This document shows positions 53,810 through 63,805 of a stretch of 64,000 bases of DNA, piece by piece. This stretch comes from Roseicyclus sediminis (GTDB lineage Bacteria > Pseudomonadota > Alphaproteobacteria > Rhodobacterales > Rhodobacteraceae), in the NCBI RefSeq assembly GCF_025515305.1, contig NZ_JAOPHT010000005.1, positions 1 through 64,000 on the forward strand. Direction: 5' to 3'. The position numbers and the translations under genes were made by a program. Every line of letters begins with the position of its first letter. The stretch's first letter is position 1. Below the pieces are notes generated by a model, which did no database searches, was not told where the DNA came from, and saw only the letters and a list, made by a program, of their open reading frames with translations.

Positions 53810-54349
53810 ATGGACTATTCAGCAGACTACGAAACCAAGGCGGACGCGATCGCGGACCTTTGCGCGTCGAGCTTCACTGCCTCCGAGGGCGTGGAGGAAG
53901 GCGCGCTGATCGGCGCCCTCGCGCGCCGCCTGATCACCGAAACGCCCGCCGAGGACCTGCGGGTCTTCACCGCCTGGGAGAACGGCGCACTTCTCGGCGG
54001 CATCTTCTTCACGCGCCTCACCTACGAAGGCGATCCCCGCACGGTCTTCATGATGGCCCCCGTGGCGGTGGCGACCGAACGGCAAGGTCAGGGGATTGGG
54101 CAGCGTCTGATCGCCCACGGCCTCGATGCGCTCCGGCAGGAGGGCGTGGACATCGCCGTGACCTACGGCGATCCGGCCTTCTACGGGCGCGTCGGTTTCA
54201 ATTCCGTCTCGGAAGCCGACCTGCCGGCGCCGCAACCGCTTCAGCAGCCGCAGGGCTGGATTGCCCAATCCCTGACCGACGCGCCGTTGACGCCGCTCCG
54301 CGGGCCGGCGCGCTGCGTCGCCGCGTTCGACGATCCCGCACTCTGGTAG
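53810..54349 (+). CDS. GNAT family N-acetyltransferase
   Basis: A 179-aa acetyltransferase with the acetyl-CoA motif VAVATERQGQGIGQRLIAHG (R/Q-x-x-G-x-G/A) and DPAFYGRVGFNSV near the end, typical of the YhbS-like branch. The ATG at 53810 is preferred over 53804 because GGAG lies 8 bp upstream of it and only 2 bp from the other. The substrate is unknown. rsgA starts 4 bp after its stop. Confidence 0.82.
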   Translation: MDYSADYETKADAIADLCASSFTASEGVEEGALIGALARRLITETPAEDLRVFTAWENGALLGGIFFTRLTYEGDPRTVFMMAPVAVATERQGQGIGQRLIAHGLDALRQEGVDIAVTYGDPAFYGRVGFNSVSEADLPAPQPLQQPQGWIAQSLTDAPLTPLRGPARCVAAFDDPALW

Positions 54350-54353
54350 GCCC

Positions 54354-55430
54354 ATGGTCCGCGACTACTCCGCCTTCCTGCCCGGTGGCACACCGCAACG
54401 GCGAGAGCCCACGGCGCTCGAGCGGCTGGGCTGGGGCCCGGCCTTCGCAAGCCAGATAGACGCCGGCGCCCTGACCGAAACGCCCCCCGTCCGGGTCGTC
54501 GCCGTGCATCGCAGCGGGTTGCAGGTGGCGGGCGACGGGATCGATGAGACCATCCCGCCGGGGCCTGAAGCCACGGTGGGCGACTGGCTGCTTCTCGATC
54601 GCGCGCGCCCCCGGTCGAGCCGCGTCCTGGAGCGAAAGAGCCTGATCAAGCGCCGCGCACCGGGAACGGGCCGCGAGGTGCAGCTGATCGCGGCGAACAT
54701 CGACACGGTCTTCGTCGTCACGTCCTGCAACGCGGATTTCAACGTGGCACGGCTGGAGCGTTACGTGGCGCTCGCCTTCGAGGCCGGGATCGACCCTGTG
54801 ATCCTCCTGACCAAGGCCGACCTCACCGAAGATACCGCGCCCTATGTCGACGCCGCGCAGGCCGTGTCGGACCGGGTTCCGGTCGTGGCGCTGGACGCCC
54901 GCGGCGCGGAACCGGCACAGGTGCTGACCGACTGGTGCAAGTCCGGCCGCACCGTCGCCTTCCTCGGCTCCTCCGGCGTGGGCAAGTCCACGCTGACCAA
55001 TGCGCTCCTCGGCGCGCAGGCCATCGCCACCAAGGGTATCCGCGAGGACGACGCGAAGGGCCGGCACACCACGACCCGGCGCGAACTGCACGCGACCCCC
55101 GGCGGCTGCCTTGTGCTCGACACGCCGGGCATGCGCGAATTGCAGCTGACCGACGCCGCCACCGGCATCGCCGATGTCTTCGAGGACATTGAAGCGCTGA
55201 CCGGCCGCTGCCGCTTCACCGACTGCCGTCACGAGACCGAGCCCGGCTGCGCCGTCCAGGCCGCGATCGAAGACGGCAGTCTCGATCCAGCCCGCCTCAA
55301 CCGCTGGCGCAAGCTGCAGGCGGAGGACGCGTTCAATTCCGCCAGCCTCGCGGAACGCCGTGAAAAGGACCGCGCCTTCGGAAAGCTCGTGCGCAGGGCG
55401 GTGAAGGCGAAATCGGATCGAGAGGGATAG
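54354..55430 (+). CDS. rsgA: Ribosome small subunit-dependent GTPase RsgA
   Basis: A 358-aa circularly permuted GTPase. The OB-fold at about 40-110 is followed by the G-domain with NKxD-type motif TKAD near 151, P-loop GSSGVGKST (205-213) and the G3 DTPGM. The C-terminal zinc module has Cys/His ligands in CRFTDCRHETEPGC. RsgA helps mature the 30S subunit. The 4-bp spacing to the acetyltransferase gene implies a joint transcript. Confidence 0.95.
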   Translation: MVRDYSAFLPGGTPQRREPTALERLGWGPAFASQIDAGALTETPPVRVVAVHRSGLQVAGDGIDETIPPGPEATVGDWLLLDRARPRSSRVLERKSLIKRRAPGTGREVQLIAANIDTVFVVTSCNADFNVARLERYVALAFEAGIDPVILLTKADLTEDTAPYVDAAQAVSDRVPVVALDARGAEPAQVLTDWCKSGRTVAFLGSSGVGKSTLTNALLGAQAIATKGIREDDAKGRHTTTRRELHATPGGCLVLDTPGMRELQLTDAATGIADVFEDIEALTGRCRFTDCRHETEPGCAVQAAIEDGSLDPARLNRWRKLQAEDAFNSASLAERREKDRAFGKLVRRAVKAKSDREG

Positions 55431-55652
55431 GTCCTTTCAACATGCCCGCGACTGGTCCCGCATCACCAAGGCGCGGATCACGGGTTTGCTGCGTTGCGCT
55501 GAGGGCGGATGTTCCGGAATGGAGGCTTGTCCCCCACGGAGGGGTCAAAACACGAATCCACAACGCCCCATTCGGGGAGCCTCCTTTGCAACCGCGTCCG
55601 GATCTCTTCGCTTATGGTTCGTGTGGCCGAAGCCCGGAGGAGATGCCGCACA

Positions 55653-56909
55653 TCAATGGGTTTCGGAGAGAGCGGTCGGCAGGATCCGCAGGCTGTACCA
55701 CCCCACAAGCGTTCCAACGAAAACCGGAACCGCCAATCCGCCGCCGACGGTGAACAGCATGATCGCCCCGGCAACCAGCGGGCGGGCCATGCCCACTGCT
55801 GCGGCAGCGGACATGCCTGCGGCGACGCCGAGGACCGGATCGAGCCAAGGCAGAAGAAACAACACCGCTGCCCCGGCCGCGGCGCCGGCGAAGCACATGG
55901 GAAAAATCACGCCGCCCTGCCAATGGCTCGCCACACAAACCGCACAGACGAGCGCCTTGCCGATACCAAGCAGGACCAGCAGGCCTGGTCCATGCTCTGC
56001 GCCCAGACGCAGCATCTCGCCGATCTCGTTGTGACCGGAGAAAAGCAAAATCGGAGCGAGCGTGCATAGAAGGCCAGCCGCTGCCCCCCCGGCGACAGGT
56101 TGCCAGAACCGCGACGCGACGGACCGTGACAACACCGCCGAGACTCGGCTGCGAAAAACAAGAAAGACGGCGCCCGCGGCAGCGCCCGCGGCCCCGGCAA
56201 AGCATGCTGTCAACGCATCCCAGACAGTGCTTTCCGCGGTGAACCGGGGAAGCCGCATCATTGCGATCGCGCCCTGCATCAGCGTTTCGGCCACGACGAC
56301 GAAGCCCACGAAGCCCGCCAGACCGGCAACGAGCAACACGGGTTTCGGGACGGTATCCCTGGGTTCCGCATGGACCGGCCCGCCCGCCGGCGAGCCGTAG
56401 AACCCGGCCAGAGCACCGGAAATGCAGGCCTCTGCCAGCATTCGGCGGCTTGCAGCCGTGCGCGCCAGACGCAGTGAAACGATCGACGAAAGCTGCGCTG
56501 TCACCGCGAGGATGCCCGCTTCCGGTCCGATCACGCCGCCGAAGGCCACCGCACAGATCGCGCCGAGCGCGATCCAGATCGCCTCGCGCCGATGGATGGC
56601 CTGCGGATCCCGGGCCTGTGCGATCTGCGCTTCGAGGTCGGGACCGGCCGCCATCAGGCGGGTCAGCCCGATCGCCGCGCCGCCGGCCACCATGACCGGC
56701 AGGATGACCCACCGGGTGTCGGGCAGCGTCCCCCAGATCGCGCCTTGCAGAACGATCATCGCCCAGTAGGTCACGGCGGCGATCGCGCCCGCGGCGAGGC
56801 CGAGCGCCATGGCCTGCAGGCCGAGCCCGAGACCCGACCAGGGCGGTGGCAGGTGCATCGCCTGCGGCCCCTGCGTCCGATCCCCTCTGCCCGAAATGTC
56901 CTCGCCCAT
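55653..56909 (-). CDS. ClC family chloride channel/transporter
   Basis: 418 aa from the ATG at 56909, which has GGAG 6 bp upstream (an ATG at 56966 would add 19 residues). About ten to twelve helices. The selectivity-filter blocks are GGVIGPEAG (in place of the common GREGP) and QGGVIFPMCFAGAAAG. The first conserved GSGIP-type block is not obvious, so ion specificity is uncertain. Members conduct or exchange chloride or fluoride. It is monocistronic and convergent with rsgA. Confidence 0.82.
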   Translation of the reverse strand: MGEDISGRGDRTQGPQAMHLPPPWSGLGLGLQAMALGLAAGAIAAVTYWAMIVLQGAIWGTLPDTRWVILPVMVAGGAAIGLTRLMAAGPDLEAQIAQARDPQAIHRREAIWIALGAICAVAFGGVIGPEAGILAVTAQLSSIVSLRLARTAASRRMLAEACISGALAGFYGSPAGGPVHAEPRDTVPKPVLLVAGLAGFVGFVVVAETLMQGAIAMMRLPRFTAESTVWDALTACFAGAAGAAAGAVFLVFRSRVSAVLSRSVASRFWQPVAGGAAAGLLCTLAPILLFSGHNEIGEMLRLGAEHGPGLLVLLGIGKALVCAVCVASHWQGGVIFPMCFAGAAAGAAVLFLLPWLDPVLGVAAGMSAAAAVGMARPLVAGAIMLFTVGGGLAVPVFVGTLVGWYSLRILPTALSETH

Positions 56910-57184
56910 CCCGCGCTCCAAAGTGCCGGTCACGGGCGAGCTTTGCACATGGATGGCCGATTGCAAATCCGGCGGCGGAAGCCCGCTGGAAGCTCACGGA
57001 AGGCCGGGCATCCTGCGCGGCGCGCGGTCGCGTCCTGTCCGCTCCCGCTTCCGGACGCGGATGACATCCTGATCGTCGCGGCGGAGACGCAACTTGGCTT
57101 CGCGCCGTGATCCTGCGTCGGGCCGCGCCGCCGAGGATGGCAACGCGCCCTGACGGCGTCCTTGCGCGAGAAAGTTCGCGCTGA

Positions 57185-58732
57185 CTAGAGGATCCACTCG
57201 ACCGGCAGCCAGCTCATGAACGTGACCATGCCGCGCTGGAAGGCGGAAGTATTGGGCTCACGGTCGAAGGTGACTACTTCGCCCCCCTCGATGGTCTCCG
57301 TCCAGATGATCGCACCGTCAGGACCGGCACTCACTTGAAAGAAGGTTTCGGTCGCATCGAGCGCCCGGGACAGCGCGGTCGCGATCTCGGGGCTGTCGAT
57401 CAGGAACCCCATCTCGGTGTTCAGGCTGGCCGAGCGCGGATCGAAATTGAACGATCCTATGAAGATGCGCTCCCCGTCCACGGCGAAGGTCTTGGCATGG
57501 AGGCTTGATTGCGAGCCGGTGAGAAGCTGAAGCAGCGACGCGCCTTCGGGCCGGTCGGGGCGGGAGCGCAACTCGAGAATTTCGGCGCCCTCGCGCACGA
57601 GCCGATCCCGATACCCGATCCACGCGCTGTGCACGACCGGCACGTCGGTCGCCTCCAGCGAGTTCGTGACCAGGCGCGTGCGGATCCCGTCGGCCAGGTA
57701 GCCCTCGATCTGCGCGGTGCCGATCTCGCCCGGGATCAGGTAGGCGGACACGAGATCGAGCGTCCGTTCGGGCCGGCCGATCAGCATGGGCAGCTGATCG
57801 ATCAGCAGACCGTCCTCCGCGGCCTGCCCGAGGCCCTTGGCCGGATCGTCGCTCACCAGGGTGACCGTGGTCCACTCCAGCACGTCCTCGCCCGCCAGCA
57901 CCCGGGACAGGACCGGCGCCTCTGCCACCACGGCGGCATAAGCCGATGCGCGGGCGCTGGTCTCGGCCTCGGCGACGGCGGCCGCCATCTCCTCTAGGCC
58001 GCCCTCGGAGGCGGGCAGGACATCGGCGGCGGCATAGCTCGAGCCGCTGGTCCAGTAGGCATCGAAGTTGTCGGAAACGTCTGCCGCGGCAGGCCCGACC
58101 GCCAGCACGTCGAAGTCGAAATAGGCCGTGCCCTCGCCATAGGCAAAGTAGATATCGCCGATGTTGCGCCCGCCGATCACGGTCGCGATGCCATCCACCG
58201 TCATCGACTTGTTGTGCATCCGCCGGTTCAGGCGGAAGAAGTCGAAGGCGTAGGACAGCAGCTTGGGGCTGCGCATCGTGAACGGGTTGAAGATGCGGAC
58301 CTCGACGTTCTCCATCGCATCAAGGGCGGACAGCACGTTGTCGAGGCCGGGGATGCCGTTGTCGTCGAGAAGGAGCCGGACGCGGACGCCCCGTTCGGCC
58401 GCGGCGCGCAACTCGTCGAGCAGAAGCCAGCCGGTCGTATCCATCTGCCAGATGTAATACTGGACATCGATGCTTTCCTCCGCCGCGCGCGCCAGCAGGA
58501 TGCGGGCGGCCAGCGCATCGCGGCCGTCGGCCAGCGGCACCACCCCGCTCAGGCCCTCGTGCCGGGCCATCAGCGGCAGGATCGCCGCCCCGAGCTGGGT
58601 GTCGGCGCTGGCAGGGATGGCGGCCGAGGCCTCTCCGCCCGGCAGATCGGGCAGCGGATGGGTCAGGCGCAGCACCACCACGGCCAGCACCAGCACAACG
58701 ACGATTTTCAGAAGCGCCCTCAGAAACCGCAT
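57185..58732 (-). CDS. Phospholipase D family protein (cardiolipin-synthase-like)
   Basis: 515 aa from the ATG at 58732, which follows GGAGGGG. An N-terminal membrane anchor (about 5-25) precedes two PLD domains, with HNKSMTVD in the first (N-terminal half) and HAKTFAVD in the second, plus IGGRNIGD and IGSFNFDPRS as the usual companions. It resembles ClsC-type enzymes that transfer phosphatidyl groups in the envelope, although a phospholipase role is possible. A GTG further upstream at 58774 is less likely. Confidence 0.85.
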   Translation of the reverse strand: MRFLRALLKIVVVLVLAVVVLRLTHPLPDLPGGEASAAIPASADTQLGAAILPLMARHEGLSGVVPLADGRDALAARILLARAAEESIDVQYYIWQMDTTGWLLLDELRAAAERGVRVRLLLDDNGIPGLDNVLSALDAMENVEVRIFNPFTMRSPKLLSYAFDFFRLNRRMHNKSMTVDGIATVIGGRNIGDIYFAYGEGTAYFDFDVLAVGPAAADVSDNFDAYWTSGSSYAAADVLPASEGGLEEMAAAVAEAETSARASAYAAVVAEAPVLSRVLAGEDVLEWTTVTLVSDDPAKGLGQAAEDGLLIDQLPMLIGRPERTLDLVSAYLIPGEIGTAQIEGYLADGIRTRLVTNSLEATDVPVVHSAWIGYRDRLVREGAEILELRSRPDRPEGASLLQLLTGSQSSLHAKTFAVDGERIFIGSFNFDPRSASLNTEMGFLIDSPEIATALSRALDATETFFQVSAGPDGAIIWTETIEGGEVVTFDREPNTSAFQRGMVTFMSWLPVEWIL

Positions 58733-58807
58733 GCGCCCCTCCCGACGTGGATCGACCTGCACCCGATGTGACACGCGACCGACCGCTGGGGCAACCCTCT
58801 GCGTCGC

Positions 58808-59950
58808 TCAGCCCACATCCCTAGGACTCGGATCAGGCGGGGCCTTTTCGCCGCGTTCGGACAGCAGGACGGCGATGAAGTGCGTCGACTCGAAATTCGA
58901 TGTCACGATGATGAGGATGGAGGTCATGGGGATCGCGAGGATCGCGCCCGGAATGCCCCAGAGCGCGCCCCAGACCGACAGGGCGACCAGCACGACGAAG
59001 GGGCTCATGTTGAGCTGCCGCCCGATCCAGCGCGGTTCCAGCACGTTGCCGACCCAGGTCTGCGCCGCCACCAGCATCGCCAGAAGGATCAGCGTCGTCT
59101 GCAACGACGCGAACTGCCCCAGCGACAGGATCACGGGGAACGCGACCCCGAGGTAGGAGCCGACATAGGGGATGTAGTTCAGAAGCGCGATGGTGATGGC
59201 CCAGAACAGGGCGAAATCGACATCGAGCAGCCAAAGAATCGCGAAGGAAATCAGACCAAGGATGAGGTTTATCAGCGTCTTGACGGCGAGGTACTGGCTG
59301 ATCTGCTCGTTGATGTCGGTGATCACGCGCAGGGTCTTCGAGGCACTTTCGGTATCGGTCAGGGCCGCCGAGATCTTGGCCGGGAATGCCCCGCGCTCGG
59401 CAATCAGGAAGCCGGCGTAGATGACGACCAGGAACACCGTGATCCCCACCGACGTGAACCCGCCGAGCGCGGCCAGCAGGAGCTGCTGCATGTCGATCTG
59501 GTCGAGGGTGACGGCGCGGATCTCCTCCCAAAGCGTCTGGCTCTCGAGGTCGAACCGCTGTGCCACCGCCTGGACCATGGTTTCAATGTTCTGCTGGTAG
59601 GCCGGCAGCGCCGCGCCGATGTCCCGCACGGTTCCCGCAACGACCACGGCGAACGCGAGGAGCGCGACCGCGAAGGCCAGCAGAACCAGTGCGCGAAGCA
59701 GGATCGGTGGCGCTCGGTTCAGCACCGGCAGACGTGCCAACATGTCGGAGGCGGACATCATGACATAGACCGAGATCACGGCCGTCACGATCGGCAGGAT
59801 GATCTGGCGTCCCGCCACCAGCAGCCAGCCGACGGCGATGACCAGGACCACCGCAAGTACGAGGTTCAGGAACGGTGCATTCTTCAAGGCGTCATCCAAC
59901 TCTCGGCTCGTACCTGCCCCGAGGCTGAAAGCAAAACCTCGGTGGGTCAA
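58808..59950 (-). CDS. AI-2E family transporter (PerM-like)
   Basis: 380 aa if it starts at the TTG at 59950. A shorter start a few codons into SRELDDALKNAPF is equally possible. Seven to eight helices are seen, and the family blocks NYIPYVGSYLGV and VGNVLEPRWIGRQLNMSPFVV sit in the C-terminal half. The family exports diverse small molecules or acts as an antiporter, so the autoinducer-2 name should not be taken literally. It precedes the PLD gene on the same strand. Confidence 0.8.
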   Translation of the reverse strand: MTHRGFAFSLGAGTSRELDDALKNAPFLNLVLAVVLVIAVGWLLVAGRQIILPIVTAVISVYVMMSASDMLARLPVLNRAPPILLRALVLLAFAVALLAFAVVVAGTVRDIGAALPAYQQNIETMVQAVAQRFDLESQTLWEEIRAVTLDQIDMQQLLLAALGGFTSVGITVFLVVIYAGFLIAERGAFPAKISAALTDTESASKTLRVITDINEQISQYLAVKTLINLILGLISFAILWLLDVDFALFWAITIALLNYIPYVGSYLGVAFPVILSLGQFASLQTTLILLAMLVAAQTWVGNVLEPRWIGRQLNMSPFVVLVALSVWGALWGIPGAILAIPMTSILIIVTSNFESTHFIAVLLSERGEKAPPDPSPRDVG

Positions 59951-60148
59951 CTCCCGGGGCGCACAGGCCCGGCCGCGGGCTTACAAGTGTATCCGGTTGC
60001 CACAAAGCCAATCGGTTCACGACTGTCGCAAGAGGCCGGACAGTGCCTGCTGCACGCGTTCCGGGCGGGCGTGCCGGGTTGCAGACCAGCGCCGACCATG
60101 TCGCCCGGCGCGCGCTGGGTTCGGCCCGCTCCTCTGTGCGCGCCGCGA

Positions 60149-60595
60149 TCAGCTGTCCGGTTCGGCCCCGTCCCGCCGCAGGCCGGTCAGGAGGTCGGCC
60201 ACCGTAGCGCCGAGCCCGTCGAAGGCCGACGTGACCGCCCGATCGATCAGCGCCTCGGGGTCCACTCCAAGCGCCGTGACGGCGGCCGTCAGCCGGGCCA
60301 GTTCGGCCTCCACTCCCGCGATCCTCTGATCGAGCGCGGCGCGCTCCGTTACGCCATCGGCTCGAAGCCCGGCCAGTTCCGCCCGGGTCGCAGCGATCTC
60401 CGCGGTCAGGGTGACGATCTCGGCCCGCAGAGGCAGCACCGTTTCGGCCGCCGAATTGATCTGCCCGGCGACACGCTCCGCCGAGGACAGAGCGCCCCAG
60501 GCAAGCCAGAGGCAGATCGCGGCGAGGAGGAGGGTGGCATTCAGAAGCGCGAGGAGGAGGCTCTTGACGCTTCGCCCAAGGCTGCGGTCCGCCAT
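60149..60595 (-). CDS. Small coiled-coil membrane protein
   Basis: 148 aa from the ATG at 60595, which follows GGGAG by 6 bp. One helix at about residues 12-34 (LLLALLNATLLLAAICLWLAW) is followed by a long amphipathic coiled coil (about 45-105, Leu/Glu/Arg-rich heptads) and an acidic tail. I recognise no family. It lies between the AI-2E transporter and the antiporter on the same strand and may belong to either unit. Confidence 0.6.
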   Translation of the reverse strand: MADRSLGRSVKSLLLALLNATLLLAAICLWLAWGALSSAERVAGQINSAAETVLPLRAEIVTLTAEIAATRAELAGLRADGVTERAALDQRIAGVEAELARLTAAVTALGVDPEALIDRAVTSAFDGLGATVADLLTGLRRDGAEPDS

Positions 60596-60665
60596 CTGCA
60601 ACTCCCTTCCTTCTCGATCGTCTCCGAGGATCGCATGGCAACCTCGCTGCAACAAGCGACCGCTG

Positions 60666-61850
60666 TCAGCCTGACCTGGTCCCGCCGGTCTTCAGGGCAA
60701 GCGCGGCCAAGCCTGGAAACACGATCACCGTCACGACACCTGCCACCACCAGCGAGGCGCCGCACCAGCCCGGCATCGCCCCCTGCTCCACCGCGATGGC
60801 GGCGATGGCGACCACCAGGGGCAGCTGCGTCGCCGAATGGAAGGCCAGAGCGATCCGCTGCCGGATCCCGAGAACGCCCCGGAACAGGATAAGCACCGGT
60901 ACGCCCCGCGCGATGAGCATCATCAGGACAAAAACCGGAACGAGCGCGATCGCGGTCTGCGAACCTGCCAGCGCCGCGATGTCGAGTTCGGTGCCTGAGG
61001 TCACAAAGAAGATCGGGATCAGGAACCCGTAGCCGACCGCCGACAGGCGCTGCATCAGGTCGTCATGCAGATCTTCGGGCAGAAGCGTGCGCAACACCGC
61101 GCCGGCGACGAACGCCCCCAAGACGAGGTCGAGCCCGAGGCTCTGACCGAACAGCGCGAAGCTGATGGTGAGAAAGACCGCGAAGCGGATCGGGAACTGC
61201 CCGGAACTGCTCATCGTCTCATGGAACAGGGGCGGCAACGGCAGTTGGCGGATGCGCCCCGCAAGGGCAATCGCCAAAAGGCCGGTCGCCGCGAAGAGGA
61301 CCAGCACGACGCTCTGCGTTCCGAACCCCGCGACACCCGCAAGGGCCAGCGACAACGCAACCAGCGGCAACGCCTCACCCACCGCCCCCGACGCGAGGAC
61401 GAAGGGACCGTAGGGCGGCGCAAGCAACCCGGCGTCCTTCAGGATCGGCATCAACGCCCCGATCGCGGTTGTCGCGATGGCGATGGCGACGAACCCGCCG
61501 CCGCTGAACAGGCCCAGCGCCTGACCGCCGAAACCCAGGACAAGACCGATCGCAAGCGACAGGACCCAGCCGCGCAGGGCAAGCTGGGTCGGCGCGCCGC
61601 GCACCTGGCCGGGATTGATCTCGAGCCCCGCGATCAGGAACAGGATGGCCAGCCCCAGTTCCGACAGGACGTCGAGTATCTCGTTGTGATGGACGAGGCC
61701 CATGCCTTGCGGCCCGATCGCCACGCCAAAGAGGATTTCAAGGACGACCGCGGGCAAGATGGCCAGACGCAGCACCGCCGGGATGAGGGCGGCGAGCGCT
61801 ATGGCAAAGGAAACGGCGACAGCACCAATGGCAAACTCTGCCGCGTCCAT
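60666..61850 (-). CDS. Cation:proton antiporter (CPA2 family)
   Basis: A 394-aa transporter with twelve to thirteen helices. The KefB/NapA-like core has AILFLIAGLEINPGQVR near residues 68-84 and the later LVLGAFVAGAVLRTLLPEDL and FLIPIFFVTSGTELD. The C-terminal NAD-binding (TrkA-N) domain of KefB/KefC is missing, so it is the short transporter-only form. Potassium or sodium exchange for protons is expected. Confidence 0.85.
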   Translation of the reverse strand: MDAAEFAIGAVAVSFAIALAALIPAVLRLAILPAVVLEILFGVAIGPQGMGLVHHNEILDVLSELGLAILFLIAGLEINPGQVRGAPTQLALRGWVLSLAIGLVLGFGGQALGLFSGGGFVAIAIATTAIGALMPILKDAGLLAPPYGPFVLASGAVGEALPLVALSLALAGVAGFGTQSVVLVLFAATGLLAIALAGRIRQLPLPPLFHETMSSSGQFPIRFAVFLTISFALFGQSLGLDLVLGAFVAGAVLRTLLPEDLHDDLMQRLSAVGYGFLIPIFFVTSGTELDIAALAGSQTAIALVPVFVLMMLIARGVPVLILFRGVLGIRQRIALAFHSATQLPLVVAIAAIAVEQGAMPGWCGASLVVAGVVTVIVFPGLAALALKTGGTRSG

Positions 61851-62123
61851 GTGCTCGGCTCTCCGTATTGGTCGTCACGGTAAGCTTGCCCTTTGGCGCT
61901 GCAGTGTGGAAGCCGTTTTCTTCCGGCGGGAAAAGCGCCGGCGTCAATCCCGGGCCTGGCCCGCCCCTCCCGCCAGAGACCCATATCGGTTCGCCTGGTA
62001 CGGAGAGGGCGCGGCCGCGGCAGATGAAGCGGCCGACCAGACCGGCCTGGATTCGCCCGGTAGCCAACGGGGGCGCCGCCATTCCTTCGGGACGCGATAC
62101 CGCGCGGCACCGCGCCGGGTCAG

Positions 62124-63587
62124 TCAGCTTCCGCCATGCTCCGCCCATCTGGCGGGAATATCGCTGCCACCCTCCACGGAATAGCGCGTTCCGGTACGGA
62201 ACAGCATGGGATCCGCCGCGATACGGCCCGCCGCAAGACCTTCGCCGAGACCGAAGGTCGAGGCCTGGCGGATCAGCGTGGAAGGTACATGTGAGAAGAC
62301 CGTCGCAAGGTGGTCGATATCGCTTGTGGAATTCATCCGCATCAGGAGGAGGTTCTCGCACTGGGACAGCACGTTGACATGGATCTTCTGCGGACGCTGG
62401 GTCACGAGCAGGAGGTAGAGGCCGAACTTGCGCCCCTCTCCGGCGATCGCCGCCAGTTCCTCGGCGGCCATCGCCTGGAAACGGTCGGCCGGGGTCTGGG
62501 GACAGACATTGTGGGCTTCGTCGATCACGAGAAGCGTGGGCTGCCGGTCGTGGCGCGCTTGCCAGAAATGCGCGACGGCGCTTGCGGCCATCATCGACCG
62601 TTCTCCGGCCGAGGGAAGGCTTCCAAGGTCGAGGACGAGCGCGCGCCAGTCCTTTGGCACGAGATCGATCATCGCGGGTTCTCCCGTGGGGGCCCAGATA
62701 CCCAGATCCTCCACATCGAGGTTCTCGATGCGAATGGCGAGGTCGCGCGCGCCCTCGTCGAACATCGCGATCGCCCGCTGACGGACATCGCCGAGCGTGT
62801 ATTCCGTGCTGCCAATCTCGCGGATGATCCGCCGGAAGACGTTGTATTGGCGGGCGTCCCGGATCGGATCGAGATCCAGGACGAGAGCCTGCTGCGCGAG
62901 GGGAAGCCGGCCGAAACGCGAGCGCAGAGGCTTTTGCCCGGGGCGCGTTCCATGAACCGAAAGCCCGTTCACCGCCGCGCCGTAACGGCCTGAAAGCTCG
63001 GCATGGGCGGTCGGGTCCATGCCCAGCCTGCCGGCATCGGCGAGCTCGCCCAGACGGACGTAGTCGGAGTTCGGGTCGAGCACGGCGATCCGGAGGTTCG
63101 TTTCCAGCAGAAGCCGTTCGAGGATGACCCCGAGGGAGTATGTCTTGCCGGACCCGGATTGACCGCAGACCAGCGTGTGCCGGCCGAAACCGGCCGCCTG
63201 AAGCGTGGCCGGCGCCCCCCCGGAAACGCGGCGCATCTTGCCGATCTCGAGGCCCGCTTTCTTGCCGCGCAGTTTTCCGAAATGGGAAAGGACGAGCTTG
63301 GGGTCGGCCGGAACAAGCCGCGCGGCGCCGAACGGGGCCGGCTTTTCGTCGATGATCTCGGTCCCGTCGGTCACAGCCCGGATCTCGCCCCGACCGGCGA
63401 TCCGCATGGTTCCGGCCCTCGCGTCGAGCATGTCGATGTCGAGGATCTGGCCCAGGAACGACGCTTCGCCATCCCGGTCGAGGTTCACATATCCCCCCAC
63501 TTCCAAAGCGGGATCGATGCTGGACGTGAAATGAAAAAGGTGGCCGTCAATCGAATAGGCCGTGTTTTCTTCAATCATGAAACCCAC
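62124..63587 (-). CDS. HerA-like ATPase (DUF87 family)
   Basis: 487 aa. A beta-rich N-terminal HAS-barrel-like domain (about 1-125) is followed by a RecA-type ATPase with Walker A GQSGSGKT (142-149) and Walker B LLVIDEAHN, then the sensor-like TQRPQKI. It belongs to the FtsK-HerA superfamily of DNA-translocating or remodelling hexamers. Neither NurA nor a SIR2/DUF4297-type partner gene is next to it in this window. The start may be this GTG or the ATG at 63578. Confidence 0.85.
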   Translation of the reverse strand: MGFMIEENTAYSIDGHLFHFTSSIDPALEVGGYVNLDRDGEASFLGQILDIDMLDARAGTMRIAGRGEIRAVTDGTEIIDEKPAPFGAARLVPADPKLVLSHFGKLRGKKAGLEIGKMRRVSGGAPATLQAAGFGRHTLVCGQSGSGKTYSLGVILERLLLETNLRIAVLDPNSDYVRLGELADAGRLGMDPTAHAELSGRYGAAVNGLSVHGTRPGQKPLRSRFGRLPLAQQALVLDLDPIRDARQYNVFRRIIREIGSTEYTLGDVRQRAIAMFDEGARDLAIRIENLDVEDLGIWAPTGEPAMIDLVPKDWRALVLDLGSLPSAGERSMMAASAVAHFWQARHDRQPTLLVIDEAHNVCPQTPADRFQAMAAEELAAIAGEGRKFGLYLLLVTQRPQKIHVNVLSQCENLLLMRMNSTSDIDHLATVFSHVPSTLIRQASTFGLGEGLAAGRIAADPMLFRTGTRYSVEGGSDIPARWAEHGGS

Positions 63588-63805
63588 GATGTCCTTTCAT
63601 TCGCCGTCCCGCCTGATCGGAATATCATTTGCGAAGGCCGTTTCAAACAGGATCGAACTCTTTGTCCGACTGGCCCGCACATGGCGATCCGCAATTCCGG
63701 GCGATAGACAAGGGGGGCACGGCTGACGTAGATTTTGGAGGAATGGCGGGCTCCCGCGAACGCAGTCTCGCGTCCATTTCGAAACCGGGAGGTTTACAAA
63801 ACACG

